64,000 bases of DNA from Brenneria bubanii (GCF_022378355.1 NZ_JAKMAJ010000017.1:62001-126000), one strand, 5' to 3'. Positions 28,400 to 37,782 are shown, counted from the stretch's first letter. The notes: generated from the sequence alone by a model not told the origin. Translations and numbers: made by a program.

Positions 28400-30092
28400 C
28401 GGCTGTCTCCTTTCCGCAGGGGATGATGATTCTGACGGTCGTGCTTTCTCCGCTGCGGCTGTTGATGCTGAGCCCGTAGCGGTCGCCATAGATCAGCGTC
28501 AGGCGGCGATGGAGGTTGTGCAGCCCGATATGCGGGGTGTGATTATCGGCTTCCGCCAGCATGTTCTGTACTTCACGCAGCCGTTCTTCGCTCATGCCGC
28601 CGCCATTATCGGTGACCTCGATCAGTACCTCCGTGCCGACCACACAACCGTTAACGGTAATGGCGAGCGTCTCTTTTTGCAGATAACCGTACTTGATTGA
28701 ATTCTCGATAACCGCCTGTAGCATCAGGCGGGGAACGCGGGCGTCCATCGCGTCTTTACTGACGTCGATCGCGTAGCCTAGCCGATCCCGGAAGCGCATA
28801 TGCTGCAGTCTTAAATAATCTTCGACGTAATTCAGATCGTCTTTCAGAATAACGGTGTCGCTTTCGGTACTGATGCTGTAGCGCAGCAGCCTGGACATCA
28901 GCAACACCATCTGCTGAGCCAGTTCGCGATCGATCACGATGGCGTAGCGCAGCATTTCCAGCACGTTGAAGATAAAGTGCGGATGGAATTGAGACTGCAG
29001 ATGCTTCACTTCCGTTATTCTGCGCAGCCTGGATAGCTCGTCGTTTCGCGTCAGCAGGTCATTGAGTCGGGTGAGCATGGTGTTGTACTGGTCGGCCAGC
29101 ATTTCAAACTCGTCGCCGGTATCAAGATGCACATAAGACTGCATATTGCCCGCCTGTAATTCGCCGACGGCGTATATGAGCTTATCAATAGCCTGAGTAT
29201 GGCGCGAGGCAATCGCTCGCGCCAGGAATTGAATCAACAACAGCAGCAGCAGACTGGCGACGAGAAAAAAGAGGATCAACGACAGATAGGTGGAATTCAT
29301 CAACTGGATCGAATTCAGCGTATAAATATGCCAGTCCGCCGACGGGACGACCGTTTCGCTGCTGCGGTAGCGTCCGTTGTTGATGATGATATCGCCGTTT
29401 TCCCGCTCCAGCATCAGCTTATTCAGCGCGCCTCTGACGATGTTGTTGGTGGTGGCGATAATGGTTTGATGCTGATCCGCGACGATGGCGATTTCATTGT
29501 TACGGACGAAAATCTGTTTCTGTATATCCGCCTCATACAGTTGGTAGAGTAAATAACCGATGACCCGTCCATCTTCACGGATGTCGTGGGCGAAGGTATA
29601 CACCGTGTAGCGGTCATGAGAAAAGCGGATATGGTTGGTCTCGGTGAGCGTCGATTGCCCGTTTCGGTACATGCGCCGAGCAATGGCCTTCAGCGTGTCG
29701 TCCGCCGATTCAGGGCTGAGATTGGCGGACGAGGCGAGAATTTCGCCCTGGGCGTTCAGCAGATGCATCACGCTTCTGACCGCCTGGCGATTATTGAAGT
29801 TATAGAACTGTTCAAACACGCGCGGCCCGCTGCGCCGCGTGCGGGTAAATTCGATGACTTCCGGAAGGGCGCTCATGCGCGTCATTTCCCATTCATAAGC
29901 CTGGTATGTTTGATAAAGCGTTGCGCGGATCGATCTGGCGGCTTCCCGCGTTTGCTGGCTTAGCGTGACGTGCGCATTAACCACGGTAAAAACTAAAAAG
30001 AGTATGAACAGCAGTAGGATAGGCACAAAAGCGTACAGCAGGAACATCCGCCGTATCGAGTCTTTGAAATTATGCCTTGGGGATATCGCCAC
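28392..30092 (-). CDS. YesM-type membrane sensor histidine kinase
   Basis: A 566-residue kinase, partner of the YesN-type regulator. An N-terminal helix (FLLYAFVPILLLFILFL), a long extracytoplasmic dCache-like region of roughly 240 residues, a second helix (LSLILFFLVASLLLLLL), a HAMP-like segment and the phospho-acceptor region (SQFHPHFIFNVLE) follow in order. The ATP domain shows the N-box VIENSIKYG, DNGGGM and HIGLHN. I chose GTG at 30092, which has a perfect AAGGAG site; the 13 upstream codons of the open frame are unlikely to be used. The gene is downstream of the importer genes on the same strand. Confidence 0.92.
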   Translation of the reverse strand: MAISPRHNFKDSIRRMFLLYAFVPILLLFILFLVFTVVNAHVTLSQQTREAARSIRATLYQTYQAYEWEMTRMSALPEVIEFTRTRRSGPRVFEQFYNFNNRQAVRSVMHLLNAQGEILASSANLSPESADDTLKAIARRMYRNGQSTLTETNHIRFSHDRYTVYTFAHDIREDGRVIGYLLYQLYEADIQKQIFVRNNEIAIVADQHQTIIATTNNIVRGALNKLMLERENGDIIINNGRYRSSETVVPSADWHIYTLNSIQLMNSTYLSLILFFLVASLLLLLLIQFLARAIASRHTQAIDKLIYAVGELQAGNMQSYVHLDTGDEFEMLADQYNTMLTRLNDLLTRNDELSRLRRITEVKHLQSQFHPHFIFNVLEMLRYAIVIDRELAQQMVLLMSRLLRYSISTESDTVILKDDLNYVEDYLRLQHMRFRDRLGYAIDVSKDAMDARVPRLMLQAVIENSIKYGYLQKETLAITVNGCVVGTEVLIEVTDNGGGMSEERLREVQNMLAEADNHTPHIGLHNLHRRLTLIYGDRYGLSINSRSGESTTVRIIIPCGKETADV

Positions 30093-30186
30093 GGCTTGTG
30101 TCTCCTTGTTACGCCCGTCATTATACACCATGACGGCGCGCCGGTTTGTCCGAGCCGAGACAAACCGGCGCGCGCGGTGCGGTCAT

Positions 30187-31842
30187 CTACATCGTGATCT
30201 CTTTTTTGCCCGTTAGCCGGAAAAAGAGCAGCAGCGATATGACCGTGGTCACCGTCAGCAGCGTCGATAGCGCGGCCGCAACCCCGTAATTGCCGCGCAC
30301 CACTTCGGTGTAGATTGCCACCGTCATGGTTTTCGTCTGACCGGTATAGAGAATGATTGAGGTACTCAACTCGGTAATGATGCTGATCCAGCTTAAAATG
30401 GCGCCCGCGATAACGCCCGACATCATCATCGGCACCGTAATGCGAAAGAACGTCTTCATGGGGGACGCGCCAAGGCTGATCGCCGCCTCTTCGATGCTGT
30501 CGTTAACCTGATGCAGCACGGCCGCGCTGGAGCGGATGGTATAAGGCAGGCGCCGAATCACAAATGCCGCGATCATGATGGCGGCGGTGCCGCTGAGTAA
30601 CAGCGGAGGGTGGTTGAACGTCGAAAGCAGGGCGATGCCCAGAATAGAACCCGGCACGATATAGGGCATCATGGTAAAGGTATCCAGCAGGCTCGCCACC
30701 ATGCCTTTGCGTTTTACCGTGGCATAGGCGATCAAAACAGCGATAAGCGTAATCAGGATAATGGTAACGATCGCCAGTAAAAACGTATTGGCGATCGCAT
30801 CGCCTACCCGGCTAAAGGCGAGACGGTAGCTCTCCAGCGAGTAGCCGTCGACAAAAATCTTGCCCGAGGTTTTCAGAAACGAGGTGTAGGCGACATAGAG
30901 TTGCGGCATCATCGCCACCGCGGTAAATAAATAAACATAGGCATGCGCGGCGATATTGCCCAAGCCGCGCCTATCCTGCGGCTCTATGGGGTTGAGCGCG
31001 CTCATGCTATACGATTTGCGATTGGCGATATATTTTTGCAACAGAAATACCGCCATGGTGAACAGCACCACCACGACGCTGATTGCCGCGGCAAAGCCAT
31101 CATCGCCGCCGACTTCACTGATAAACTCGTTAAAGATCAGAACAGGCACCGTGCGGTAACCTTCGCCGATCAACATCGGCGTGCCGAAATCGGCAAAGGC
31201 GCGCATAAATACCAGCAGGCCGCCCGCCAGCAGCGTCGGCGTTATCAGCGGCATCAGCACCAGCCACATTTTACGCAATCCCGTACAGTTCATGCCTTCA
31301 GCCGCTTCCAGCAGGGAGTGGTCGACGTTCTTTAACGCGCCTGCGGCGTACATGAAAATCAGCGGCGATAATTGCAGCGTCAGCACCAGCAGAATGCCGG
31401 AAAAACCGTAGATATCCGGCAGCTCGATGCCGAGATGCTGCTGAACGAAGCGGGTGATGACGCCGCTGCGGCCCAGCAACAGAATCCAGGCATAGGCGCC
31501 GATGAATGGAGCGGACATGGAGGAGATTAAAATCAGCACCTGAATCGCGCCGCGGCCTTTGATGTTGATCGTCGACATGATCCAGGCCAGCGGACCGGCC
31601 ACCAGTACCGAGAGCAGCGTTACGCAGACCGTCACCTTCAGGCTGTTCCATACGGCATTCATATAATAGGCTTTGCCGAAAAACTTGGTGAAGTAGGCCA
31701 GCGAAAATTCACCGCTATCGCCGTCAAAAAAGCTTTTCACCAGGATGGTAAACAGCGGCAGCGCCAGAAAAATCATATAGCCGAGAAAAATGAACAGGGT
31801 GATATAGGTCCAGATATCCCGGCGCGGCTTATAGGCGCTCAT
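30187..31842 (-). CDS. AfuB/FbpB-type fused ABC permease
   Basis: A 551-residue inner-membrane protein with two tandem permease halves of about six helices each. Each half has an EAA loop for ATPase contact: EAAEGMNCTGLRKMW in the first and EEAAISLGASPMKTF in the second. This fused form is typical of Fe3+/AfuABC-like systems. The ATG overlaps the ATPase stop (ATGA), with gagga about 8 bases upstream. It lies between the ATPase and the sensor kinase genes. Confidence 0.92.
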   Translation of the reverse strand: MSAYKPRRDIWTYITLFIFLGYMIFLALPLFTILVKSFFDGDSGEFSLAYFTKFFGKAYYMNAVWNSLKVTVCVTLLSVLVAGPLAWIMSTINIKGRGAIQVLILISSMSAPFIGAYAWILLLGRSGVITRFVQQHLGIELPDIYGFSGILLVLTLQLSPLIFMYAAGALKNVDHSLLEAAEGMNCTGLRKMWLVLMPLITPTLLAGGLLVFMRAFADFGTPMLIGEGYRTVPVLIFNEFISEVGGDDGFAAAISVVVVLFTMAVFLLQKYIANRKSYSMSALNPIEPQDRRGLGNIAAHAYVYLFTAVAMMPQLYVAYTSFLKTSGKIFVDGYSLESYRLAFSRVGDAIANTFLLAIVTIILITLIAVLIAYATVKRKGMVASLLDTFTMMPYIVPGSILGIALLSTFNHPPLLLSGTAAIMIAAFVIRRLPYTIRSSAAVLHQVNDSIEEAAISLGASPMKTFFRITVPMMMSGVIAGAILSWISIITELSTSIILYTGQTKTMTVAIYTEVVRGNYGVAAALSTLLTVTTVISLLLFFRLTGKKEITM

Positions 31843-32942
31843 ACGCAAGTTCCTCTGCTGTAGTTCACTTCCCCCGCGGCGTCATAGACATTCATCGCTG
31901 CGGTATTGACCCTCAGGCGAACCTTTTCTCCCGGCGCCATATCGCCATTTCCGGCGGATTGCTGAATCACCTCCACCTGCTGGCCGTTTTCCAGTTCGAT
32001 ATTCAGATGGGTGTTCAAGCCGAGAAACATAACGCTTGCCACCTTGCCGTTCAGCCCTTGGTCATCAGCAGAGAACATAAACTCTTCCGGCCGTAGGGAC
32101 AGTTTGACGTCGATGCTGTTGCCCCGCGGGATATCCAAATCAAGGCGCGGAAGGTTTTCAACATAATCGCCGATGTGCAGCCGTGCGTCGCCATTTTCCG
32201 TGGCGCTGAGTTTCGCCTCGACGATGTTGGTGCGCCCGATAAAGGTGGCGACAAACAAATTCGCCGGACATCGATAAATCTCACGCGGCGTCCCCACCTG
32301 TTGAATTACGCCGGATTTCATCACCGCGATACGGTCGGAAACCGCCATCGCTTCTTCCTGGTCGTGGGTGACATAGACCGTAGTGATGCCGACTTCGTGC
32401 TGGATGGCTTTGATGGCGTTGCGCATATCGACGCGCAGTTGCGCATCCAGATTGGATAAAGGTTCATCCATCAGCAATACGTCGGGACGGATAACGATGG
32501 CGCGCGCCAGCGCCACGCGCTGCTGCTGGCCACCGGAGAGGTTTTTAGGCATGCGGCTGCTGAAGGATTCGATTTGCACAACCCGCAGGATTTCCTGCAC
32601 CCGCTGGTGTCTTTCCGTCTTATCGATTTGTCGATTGCGTAATCCGAATTCCACGTTTTGCGCAACATTCAGATGAGGGAATATGGCGTAATTCTGAAAT
32701 ACCATGCCGATATTACGTTTACCTGGCGCGACCTGGTTCATTATGCGTTCATTAAAGACGAGCTGGCCGTCTTCAATACTATTAAATCCGGCAATCATGC
32801 GCAGTAGCGTGGTTTTCCCACAGCCGGACGGCCCCAATAGCGTAAAGAATTCGCCCTGTTTAATATCGAGAGATAATTTTGGAATAATGGTGGTATCGCC
32901 ATATTTTTTGACGATGTCACGAAAAGTGATTGCAACGCTCAT
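31839..32942 (-). CDS. AfuC/FbpC-type ABC ATPase
   Basis: A 367-residue ATPase: Walker A GPSGCGKTT near residue 38, Q-loop VFQNYAIFPHL, signature [14 protein letters not shown], Walker B LLMDEPLSNLD, and switch histidine VTHDQEEA. A C-terminal TOBE-like domain (about residues 240-367) is present, as in the carbohydrate, spermidine and iron importer subfamilies. It would drive the fused permease, whose start overlaps its stop by four bases. Confidence 0.95.
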   Translation of the reverse strand: MSVAITFRDIVKKYGDTTIIPKLSLDIKQGEFFTLLGPSGCGKTTLLRMIAGFNSIEDGQLVFNERIMNQVAPGKRNIGMVFQNYAIFPHLNVAQNVEFGLRNRQIDKTERHQRVQEILRVVQIESFSSRMPKNLSGGQQQRVALARAIVIRPDVLLMDEPLSNLDAQLRVDMRNAIKAIQHEVGITTVYVTHDQEEAMAVSDRIAVMKSGVIQQVGTPREIYRCPANLFVATFIGRTNIVEAKLSATENGDARLHIGDYVENLPRLDLDIPRGNSIDVKLSLRPEEFMFSADDQGLNGKVASVMFLGLNTHLNIELENGQQVEVIQQSAGNGDMAPGEKVRLRVNTAAMNVYDAAGEVNYSRGTCV

Positions 32943-33073
32943 ATTAATACCCGTTTTATAGATTCTGTCTATTTAACTATCAGGAGATTGGCTCCAGCCA
33001 ACCCACCGAAAAAATAATGATAAATTTATTTTTATCGGCAGGTTGACCGAGTTATTTCGTTAATAACGTCTGA

Positions 33074-34108
33074 TTACCGGGTAATACTGGTGAACAGTTC
33101 GGTATATTTTTCGATAATATCTTTCTTATGTTCGCTGACGTAAGATACATCTTCTTCGATGGTCTTGATTTGCGTCATCGGCGTCATATATTTTTCGGGC
33201 TGTGCGTCCGTTCTCAGCGGTCGGTTGGTTGTCTGAGAACCAAGCGCTTCCTGGGCTTCCCGGGAAATGATGAAGTCGATGAACTTTTTGGCATTTTCCA
33301 GATGCTGGGCGTCTTTGACGATACCCGCCACGCCATCAAGGAAGACCGCGCCTTCTGTTGGATAAACTACGCGAACCGGCGCGCCGTCCTTCACATAGCT
33401 GGCCGCCGGGTCTTCATAGGTCAGCGCGACGATATATTCACCGTCGGCCACGCTTTTGTGCGCCTTGCTGGAACTGCCGGCGATTTTACCGTCCAGGTTT
33501 TTGATCAATTCGCCCACATAGCGCCAGCCGGCTTCAGCGGTGTAATCATTTCCCATTGCTTTCAACATGTTGGTCAACTGATGGAAGGCGGAGCTGGAGT
33601 TGGTTGGATCCGCCATCGCAATTTTACCCTTGAGTTTCGGGTTGAGCAGATCCTGATAACTGTCGATTTTAATATCGCCGGCCAGATTGGTATTTACCAG
33701 CATGACGCTGCCATCAGAGACGTAGGCGGTCATGATGCCGCGGGTATTGTGGTGACCGTCGAATAAGTATTGGTCATTGGGCGAGATATATTTCTCGAAC
33801 AGATCGGCATTGGCGGTGAATAGTTCAAAAGCGCCGCCGAACATGACGTCGGCATAGGTTTTGCCTTTTTCTGAACGGATGCGTTTAATCAGTTCGCCGC
33901 TGCCGGCCGAAACCAGTTCAACCGTAATTCCCGTTTGTTTTTCAAATAGCGGAACCAGCGCGTTAATCATTGGTTCGCTGTTTGGAGTATAGACAACAAG
34001 TTTATTAGAACCTTTAGTTTCATTTTTTTCGGTTCCTACGTCTCCGCAGGCCACCAGCATGCCAGCCAATAACGAGATAATCACCGGCCATTTTAACCAT
34101 TTCATCAT
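33074..34108 (-). CDS. Lipoprotein substrate-binding protein of the AfuA type
   Basis: A 344-residue binding protein in the Fe3+/AfuA-like family. It has a lipoprotein signal with the lipobox LVAC (Cys near residue 21) followed by Gly-Asp, so it should be membrane-anchored rather than soluble. The mature protein shows LVVYTPNSEPMINALVPLFEKQTGI, the family's first strand. In iron-binding FbpA the region near residue 195 has a Tyr-Tyr iron pair; the corresponding stretch here reads VALTYEDPAASY, so direct Fe3+ binding is doubtful. The AfuA subgroup of this family is reported to bind sugar phosphates. It is the first gene of the five-gene minus-strand unit. Confidence 0.9.
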   Translation of the reverse strand: MMKWLKWPVIISLLAGMLVACGDVGTEKNETKGSNKLVVYTPNSEPMINALVPLFEKQTGITVELVSAGSGELIKRIRSEKGKTYADVMFGGAFELFTANADLFEKYISPNDQYLFDGHHNTRGIMTAYVSDGSVMLVNTNLAGDIKIDSYQDLLNPKLKGKIAMADPTNSSSAFHQLTNMLKAMGNDYTAEAGWRYVGELIKNLDGKIAGSSSKAHKSVADGEYIVALTYEDPAASYVKDGAPVRVVYPTEGAVFLDGVAGIVKDAQHLENAKKFIDFIISREAQEALGSQTTNRPLRTDAQPEKYMTPMTQIKTIEEDVSYVSEHKKDIIEKYTELFTSITR

Positions 34109-34758
34109 TTAATACCCCCGCTTATTTGGATTATAATTCGATTCTATCAGCCAAGCGTTCTTTTAATATCCTAAAATCCGATAACATCATCCAAAATACG
34201 CAACCTGCTTTGTCATTAATCATAACATCCACTTATATTACTGCTTTATGCTTCTTTCCCGTAATGCATGCAGGTTGATGTTCTTTCTGTCGGATGAATA
34301 CCGGCTGTTTATTTGTATGTTGATATAATAAATTCTTATTGATACGGGCATGCGTAATTGATTAAATAACGCGATCTCATTATCACCGGCGGTTTCAACA
34401 TTTATTTATAGGCATGCTGAATTAATATCGGCATCGTCTGCTGAGGGGGTTTGGCCGTTTTTGTCGTATCGGTTACTATTACTCCCGGTATGAAACGCCG
34501 CGTGCTGAAGGGCTTGGCCGGGACGTCGCTGTCGGTTTGTGCCGGTAGGGCGGCGTGTGTTTTATCTTCTCGCCTTACAGGACGGTCTGGTCGGTCCGCG
34601 GCGGCTGCCGTCGGTATGGTGCGGTTTCATACAGTGAAGTGCCGCAGACGAAGCGGCGGCAATCCAGCCTCCCGTCCGGCATTTTAGACAAAGTGTGTTG
34701 ATATGTTGAGCTGAGCGTTCCATAGTGCTTACAGATAGCCTTGTAAGGAGAAAAGAAC
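34109..34758. other. Divergent spacer between the importer operon and cyaB
   Basis: About 650 bases, A+T-rich next to the importer start and more G+C-rich near cyaB. It probably holds the importer promoter and its response-regulator sites, but I could not identify a clear repeat pair. A 66-codon frame (34490-34687, MKRRVLKG start) has no ribosome site and is not called. Confidence 0.45.
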
Positions 34759-35298
34759 ATGGTTGAACATTTCATAGGGAAATATGAAGTTGAACTAAAA
34801 TTTCGTATCCAGGATATCGCAATATTTCGCGATACGCTTTTTAGCCACCATCCCGAGGCCTTCATTTTCGAAAATAAAGAGCATGACGTTTATTACGATA
34901 TTGCGAATGATGGTCTGAAAAAACAAGATATTAGCATGGTATTGAGACGTATGGAGCCGTCGGGCATCAAGCTTTGGATCGTCAAGGGGCCCGGAGCGGA
35001 TCGCTGCGAGGCGGTGAATATCGAATCGTTTGAGAAAACCGATAGCATGTTGCAAACGCTGGGATATAAGCCGATTTATGAAGTGGCTAAAACGCGTAGC
35101 GTCTATTTCCATGATATTTTCCACATTACACTGGATTATATCGAATCCCTCGGTCACTTCGTGGAAATATCCATCATGACCAATGATGAAACGCAATTGA
35201 ATCCGTTAAGAGAAAAATGTGTCGAATGTGCGCTTCGTCTGGGGTTATCAATGGATAATATTGAAAATCATTCATACCGCCAATTACTGGGTTTTTAA
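34759..35298 (+). CDS. cyaB: Class IV adenylate cyclase (CYTH fold)
   Basis: A 179-residue CYTH/triphosphate-tunnel protein very similar in pattern to Aeromonas and Yersinia CyaB. The diagnostic ExExK motif is EVELKF near residue 11, followed by the arginine-bearing VLRRMEPSGIKLW and KGPGADRCEAVNI segments that line the tunnel and the HITLDYIESLGHFVEI strand. CyaB makes cAMP from ATP with Mg or Mn in other bacteria; the physiological role in enterics that also have CyaA is unclear. aaggag lies before the ATG. Confidence 0.92.
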   Translation: MVEHFIGKYEVELKFRIQDIAIFRDTLFSHHPEAFIFENKEHDVYYDIANDGLKKQDISMVLRRMEPSGIKLWIVKGPGADRCEAVNIESFEKTDSMLQTLGYKPIYEVAKTRSVYFHDIFHITLDYIESLGHFVEISIMTNDETQLNPLREKCVECALRLGLSMDNIENHSYRQLLGF

Positions 35299-35878
35299 TC
35301 GCCAGACTTATCAATTATCTTTCAAGTGCGGGCATGCCGTCTTACCGCGTTCCCGCCGTTTGAATGTTATTTAGCAAAAATATGTCTCCCTTGTCTTTTT
35401 TATGTTATTTCAATGTTAATTTTAAGGCTTAAATAACTATATTCCGCTTGTCTTATAGCGCGCGTTTATCCCCTTTATGCCGTCGGCATCATCGCGCAAT
35501 GGGAAAATGATTTACGTCATTTATCCGGTAGATAAAATAGATTGGAAAGATAATTCAAATAATTTCTAAATATATGATCAAGTTAAAATTTCTGAATAAA
35601 AATAAGAGTAGGATTTAAACCAACACCGTTTGTGCATGATCGCTGATGATTAATCTTCGGCATGTGTCAAACCGTGCCTGATAAAAATTGAATCGGTTAA
35701 TAGAAATAATCGTTTGGAACTCCATAGGGATAAGCATGATTTTTGTCAATGAAAAACCTGTCGTTACATTGCATAAGGGAACCTCTGCGGTATTTTCTGC
35801 GGTAAAAAAAGCCTGATGGTGCTTGTTTCAGTAAGTGGCGTTCCTGATTGGTAATAACAAAATATAGGTTCATATATC
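35299..35878. other. Intergenic stretch without a recognised gene
   Basis: A 580-base A+T-rich spacer upstream of the exported reductase. No gene, Fnr-type TTGAT-N4-ATCAA box or clear CRP site was found by eye. It probably contains the promoter for the reductase pair. Confidence 0.45.
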
Positions 35879-37288
35879 ATGAAGAAAAAAGTCCTGCTAT
35901 TAAGCGCGCTGGCATTAGTTTTATCCTCGGCAGTTCGCAGTGAAACAACAGATTTGGTTATTATCGGCGCGGGTGGCGCCGGCATGTCGGCGGCCATTGA
36001 GGCGCATAATCAGGGCGCCAAAGTGATATTGCTGGAGAAGATGGCGTTCGCCGGCGGCAATACCGCTCGCGCGGAAGCTGGATTAAATGCGGCTGGTACG
36101 GATCTGCAAAAATCCAGAGGCATCAAGGATAGCCCGGCGCTGTTCTATGAAGACACCATGAAAGGGGGGCGAAATATTAATAACCCTGAAGTGGTTAAGA
36201 CGCTGACGGAACATGCCAGAGACTCCGTTATCTTTCTGAAAGAGAATGGCGCCGATCTGGCGGATTTGACGCGTACCGGCGGTTCCCGCGTTGACCGGAC
36301 CCACCGCCCGGCCGGCGGGGAACCGGCCGGCAGCTTTATCGCGACCGCGCTGATCAAAAAAGTGAAGGCGTTGGACATCGATCTGCGCACCAGCACTTCC
36401 GCCACCGAGATCGTTCAGAATGAAAAGGGCGCGGTCACGGGCGTGAAGGCCACAGGGAAGGATGGGAAGGCGTTCACCATCGACGCCAAAAAAGTGATGA
36501 TTACGTCAGGCGGCTTTGGGGCTAATTTCGACATGATCAAACAATATGATCCGAAACTGGTTGGCTTTAAAACCACCAATGCGCCCGGCAGTCAGGGCGA
36601 TGGTATCAAAATGGCGACCAGGCTGAATGCCAAGCTGGTGGACATGGAATATATCCAGATTCATCCGTCTACCGTTCCGGGTAAGGGTATTTTGATCACC
36701 GAAGCGGTGCGCGGCGACGGCGCCATCATGGTCAATGAAGGCGGCAAGCGTTTTGTCAACGAACTGCTGACCCGCGACGTGGTTTCACAAAGTATCCTCA
36801 AACAGCCCGGCGCGCATGCCTATCTGATTTTCAATGATGATCTGGTTAAACAAAATCAGGCGACGCAGTCTTACTTCAAACAAAAACTGGTTGCCGAAGG
36901 CAATACGCTAGACGAACTGGGCAAAGCCATTAACATCGATGGCAAGCAGTTGACGCAGACCGTCAATACCTATAGCGGCTATGCCAAAGCGGCTAAGGAT
37001 GACGAGTTTGCCCGTGAAAGCATGAAGCTGACGCTGGATAGCGGTAAGTATTACGCCATCGAAATCACGCCCGGCATCCATCACACCATGGGCGGAATTG
37101 CGATTAACAACAAAGCGCAGGTGCTGGATGCGAACGGCAAGGTGATCCCGAATCTGTTTGCCGCCGGAGAAGCGGCTGGCGGGGTACACGGCGCCAATCG
37201 TCTGGGCGGCAACTCGCTGGCGGATATCGTCACCTACGGTCGTATCGGTGCGGATGAGGCAGTCAAAGAGATAAAAGCGGGCCAGTAG
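35879..37288 (+). CDS. Periplasmic fumarate-reductase-type FAD protein
   Basis: A 469-residue flavoprotein with a Sec signal peptide (MKKKVLLL, ending near VRS) and the FAD motif IIGAGGAGMSAA. The fumarate/flavocytochrome c catalytic residues are in place: His in QIHPS (262), Glu and Arg in EAVRGDG (275, 278), an Arg in LLTRD (299), His-His in GIHHTMGG (401-402) and Arg in GANRLGGNS (441). It is therefore probably a fumarate or related enoate reductase (urocanate and acrylate reductases share the scaffold). It lacks the haem and FMN domains of flavocytochrome c; an FMN-binding protein gene follows 140 bases later and probably supplies electrons. Confidence 0.92.
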   Translation: MKKKVLLLSALALVLSSAVRSETTDLVIIGAGGAGMSAAIEAHNQGAKVILLEKMAFAGGNTARAEAGLNAAGTDLQKSRGIKDSPALFYEDTMKGGRNINNPEVVKTLTEHARDSVIFLKENGADLADLTRTGGSRVDRTHRPAGGEPAGSFIATALIKKVKALDIDLRTSTSATEIVQNEKGAVTGVKATGKDGKAFTIDAKKVMITSGGFGANFDMIKQYDPKLVGFKTTNAPGSQGDGIKMATRLNAKLVDMEYIQIHPSTVPGKGILITEAVRGDGAIMVNEGGKRFVNELLTRDVVSQSILKQPGAHAYLIFNDDLVKQNQATQSYFKQKLVAEGNTLDELGKAINIDGKQLTQTVNTYSGYAKAAKDDEFARESMKLTLDSGKYYAIEITPGIHHTMGGIAINNKAQVLDANGKVIPNLFAAGEAAGGVHGANRLGGNSLADIVTYGRIGADEAVKEIKAGQ

Positions 37289-37309
37289 CATCAGCGACGC
37301 CGATCTCAA

Positions 37310-37341
37310 CATCCATCCTGGCGCAATGCCCAGGATGGATG
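37310..37341 (+). other. Long perfect hairpin between the FAD and FMN protein genes
   Basis: Perfect 12-base arms (catccatcctgg and ccaggatggatg) enclose an 8-base loop, just after the FAD protein stop. No T-tract follows, so it is not a standard terminator. In an operon such a stem often stabilises or processes the upstream mRNA and sets different levels of the two products. Confidence 0.6.
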
Positions 37342-37428
37342 CGTGGCGATATGGTTCCAGCAACGGATTTACTGCTTATCGTGCTTTTTTGATGGGCGTG
37401 TTATGGGTAATTAACTAATGGGAAAGTT

Positions 37429-37764
37429 ATGAAAAAATTAATTCCGGCCGTACTGGCCACCCTGGCGTTATCGTTCTCTTTTGCCGCGGCCGCCGAGTAT
37501 AAAGATGGCACCTATACCGGCAAGGCGCCGGGTAAAGAAGGGGAAGTCGAAGTTTCCGTCACGGTGGAAGGCGGGAAAATCACCAATGCGGAAGTCGTCA
37601 AGCATGAAGACACCGAAGCGCTGATGATGGGCGTTATTGATAATGTCGTGCCTGAGCTGATCGAAACTCAGGATCCTGACCAGGTGGATGCGGTAACGGG
37701 AGCCACAATGTCAAGTCATGGGGTGATAAACGCCGTAAAACAGGCGCTGGATCAGGCAAAATAA
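37429..37764 (+). CDS. Exported FMN-binding (ApbE-flavinylated) electron-transfer protein
   Basis: A 111-residue FMN_bind-domain protein with a signal peptide (ending near AAAAE). It contains the flavinylation motif DAVTGATMSS, in which the Thr near residue 93 would carry FMN covalently through a phosphoester bond added by ApbE. Such domains relay electrons in the periplasm. It is 140 bases behind the FAD reductase; in single-chain urocanate or fumarate reductases the same two domains are fused, so this pair is the split version. A good ATG (atgaaaaaa) is used. Confidence 0.92.
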   Translation: MKKLIPAVLATLALSFSFAAAAEYKDGTYTGKAPGKEGEVEVSVTVEGGKITNAEVVKHEDTEALMMGVIDNVVPELIETQDPDQVDAVTGATMSSHGVINAVKQALDQAK

Positions 37765-37782
37765 TTCATTGTTTATCGTCGT

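Noticed and set aside
34490-34687. 66-codon frame MKRRVLKG before cyaB
   Set aside because: No ribosome site, low-complexity Arg/Ser-rich sequence and no family likeness.
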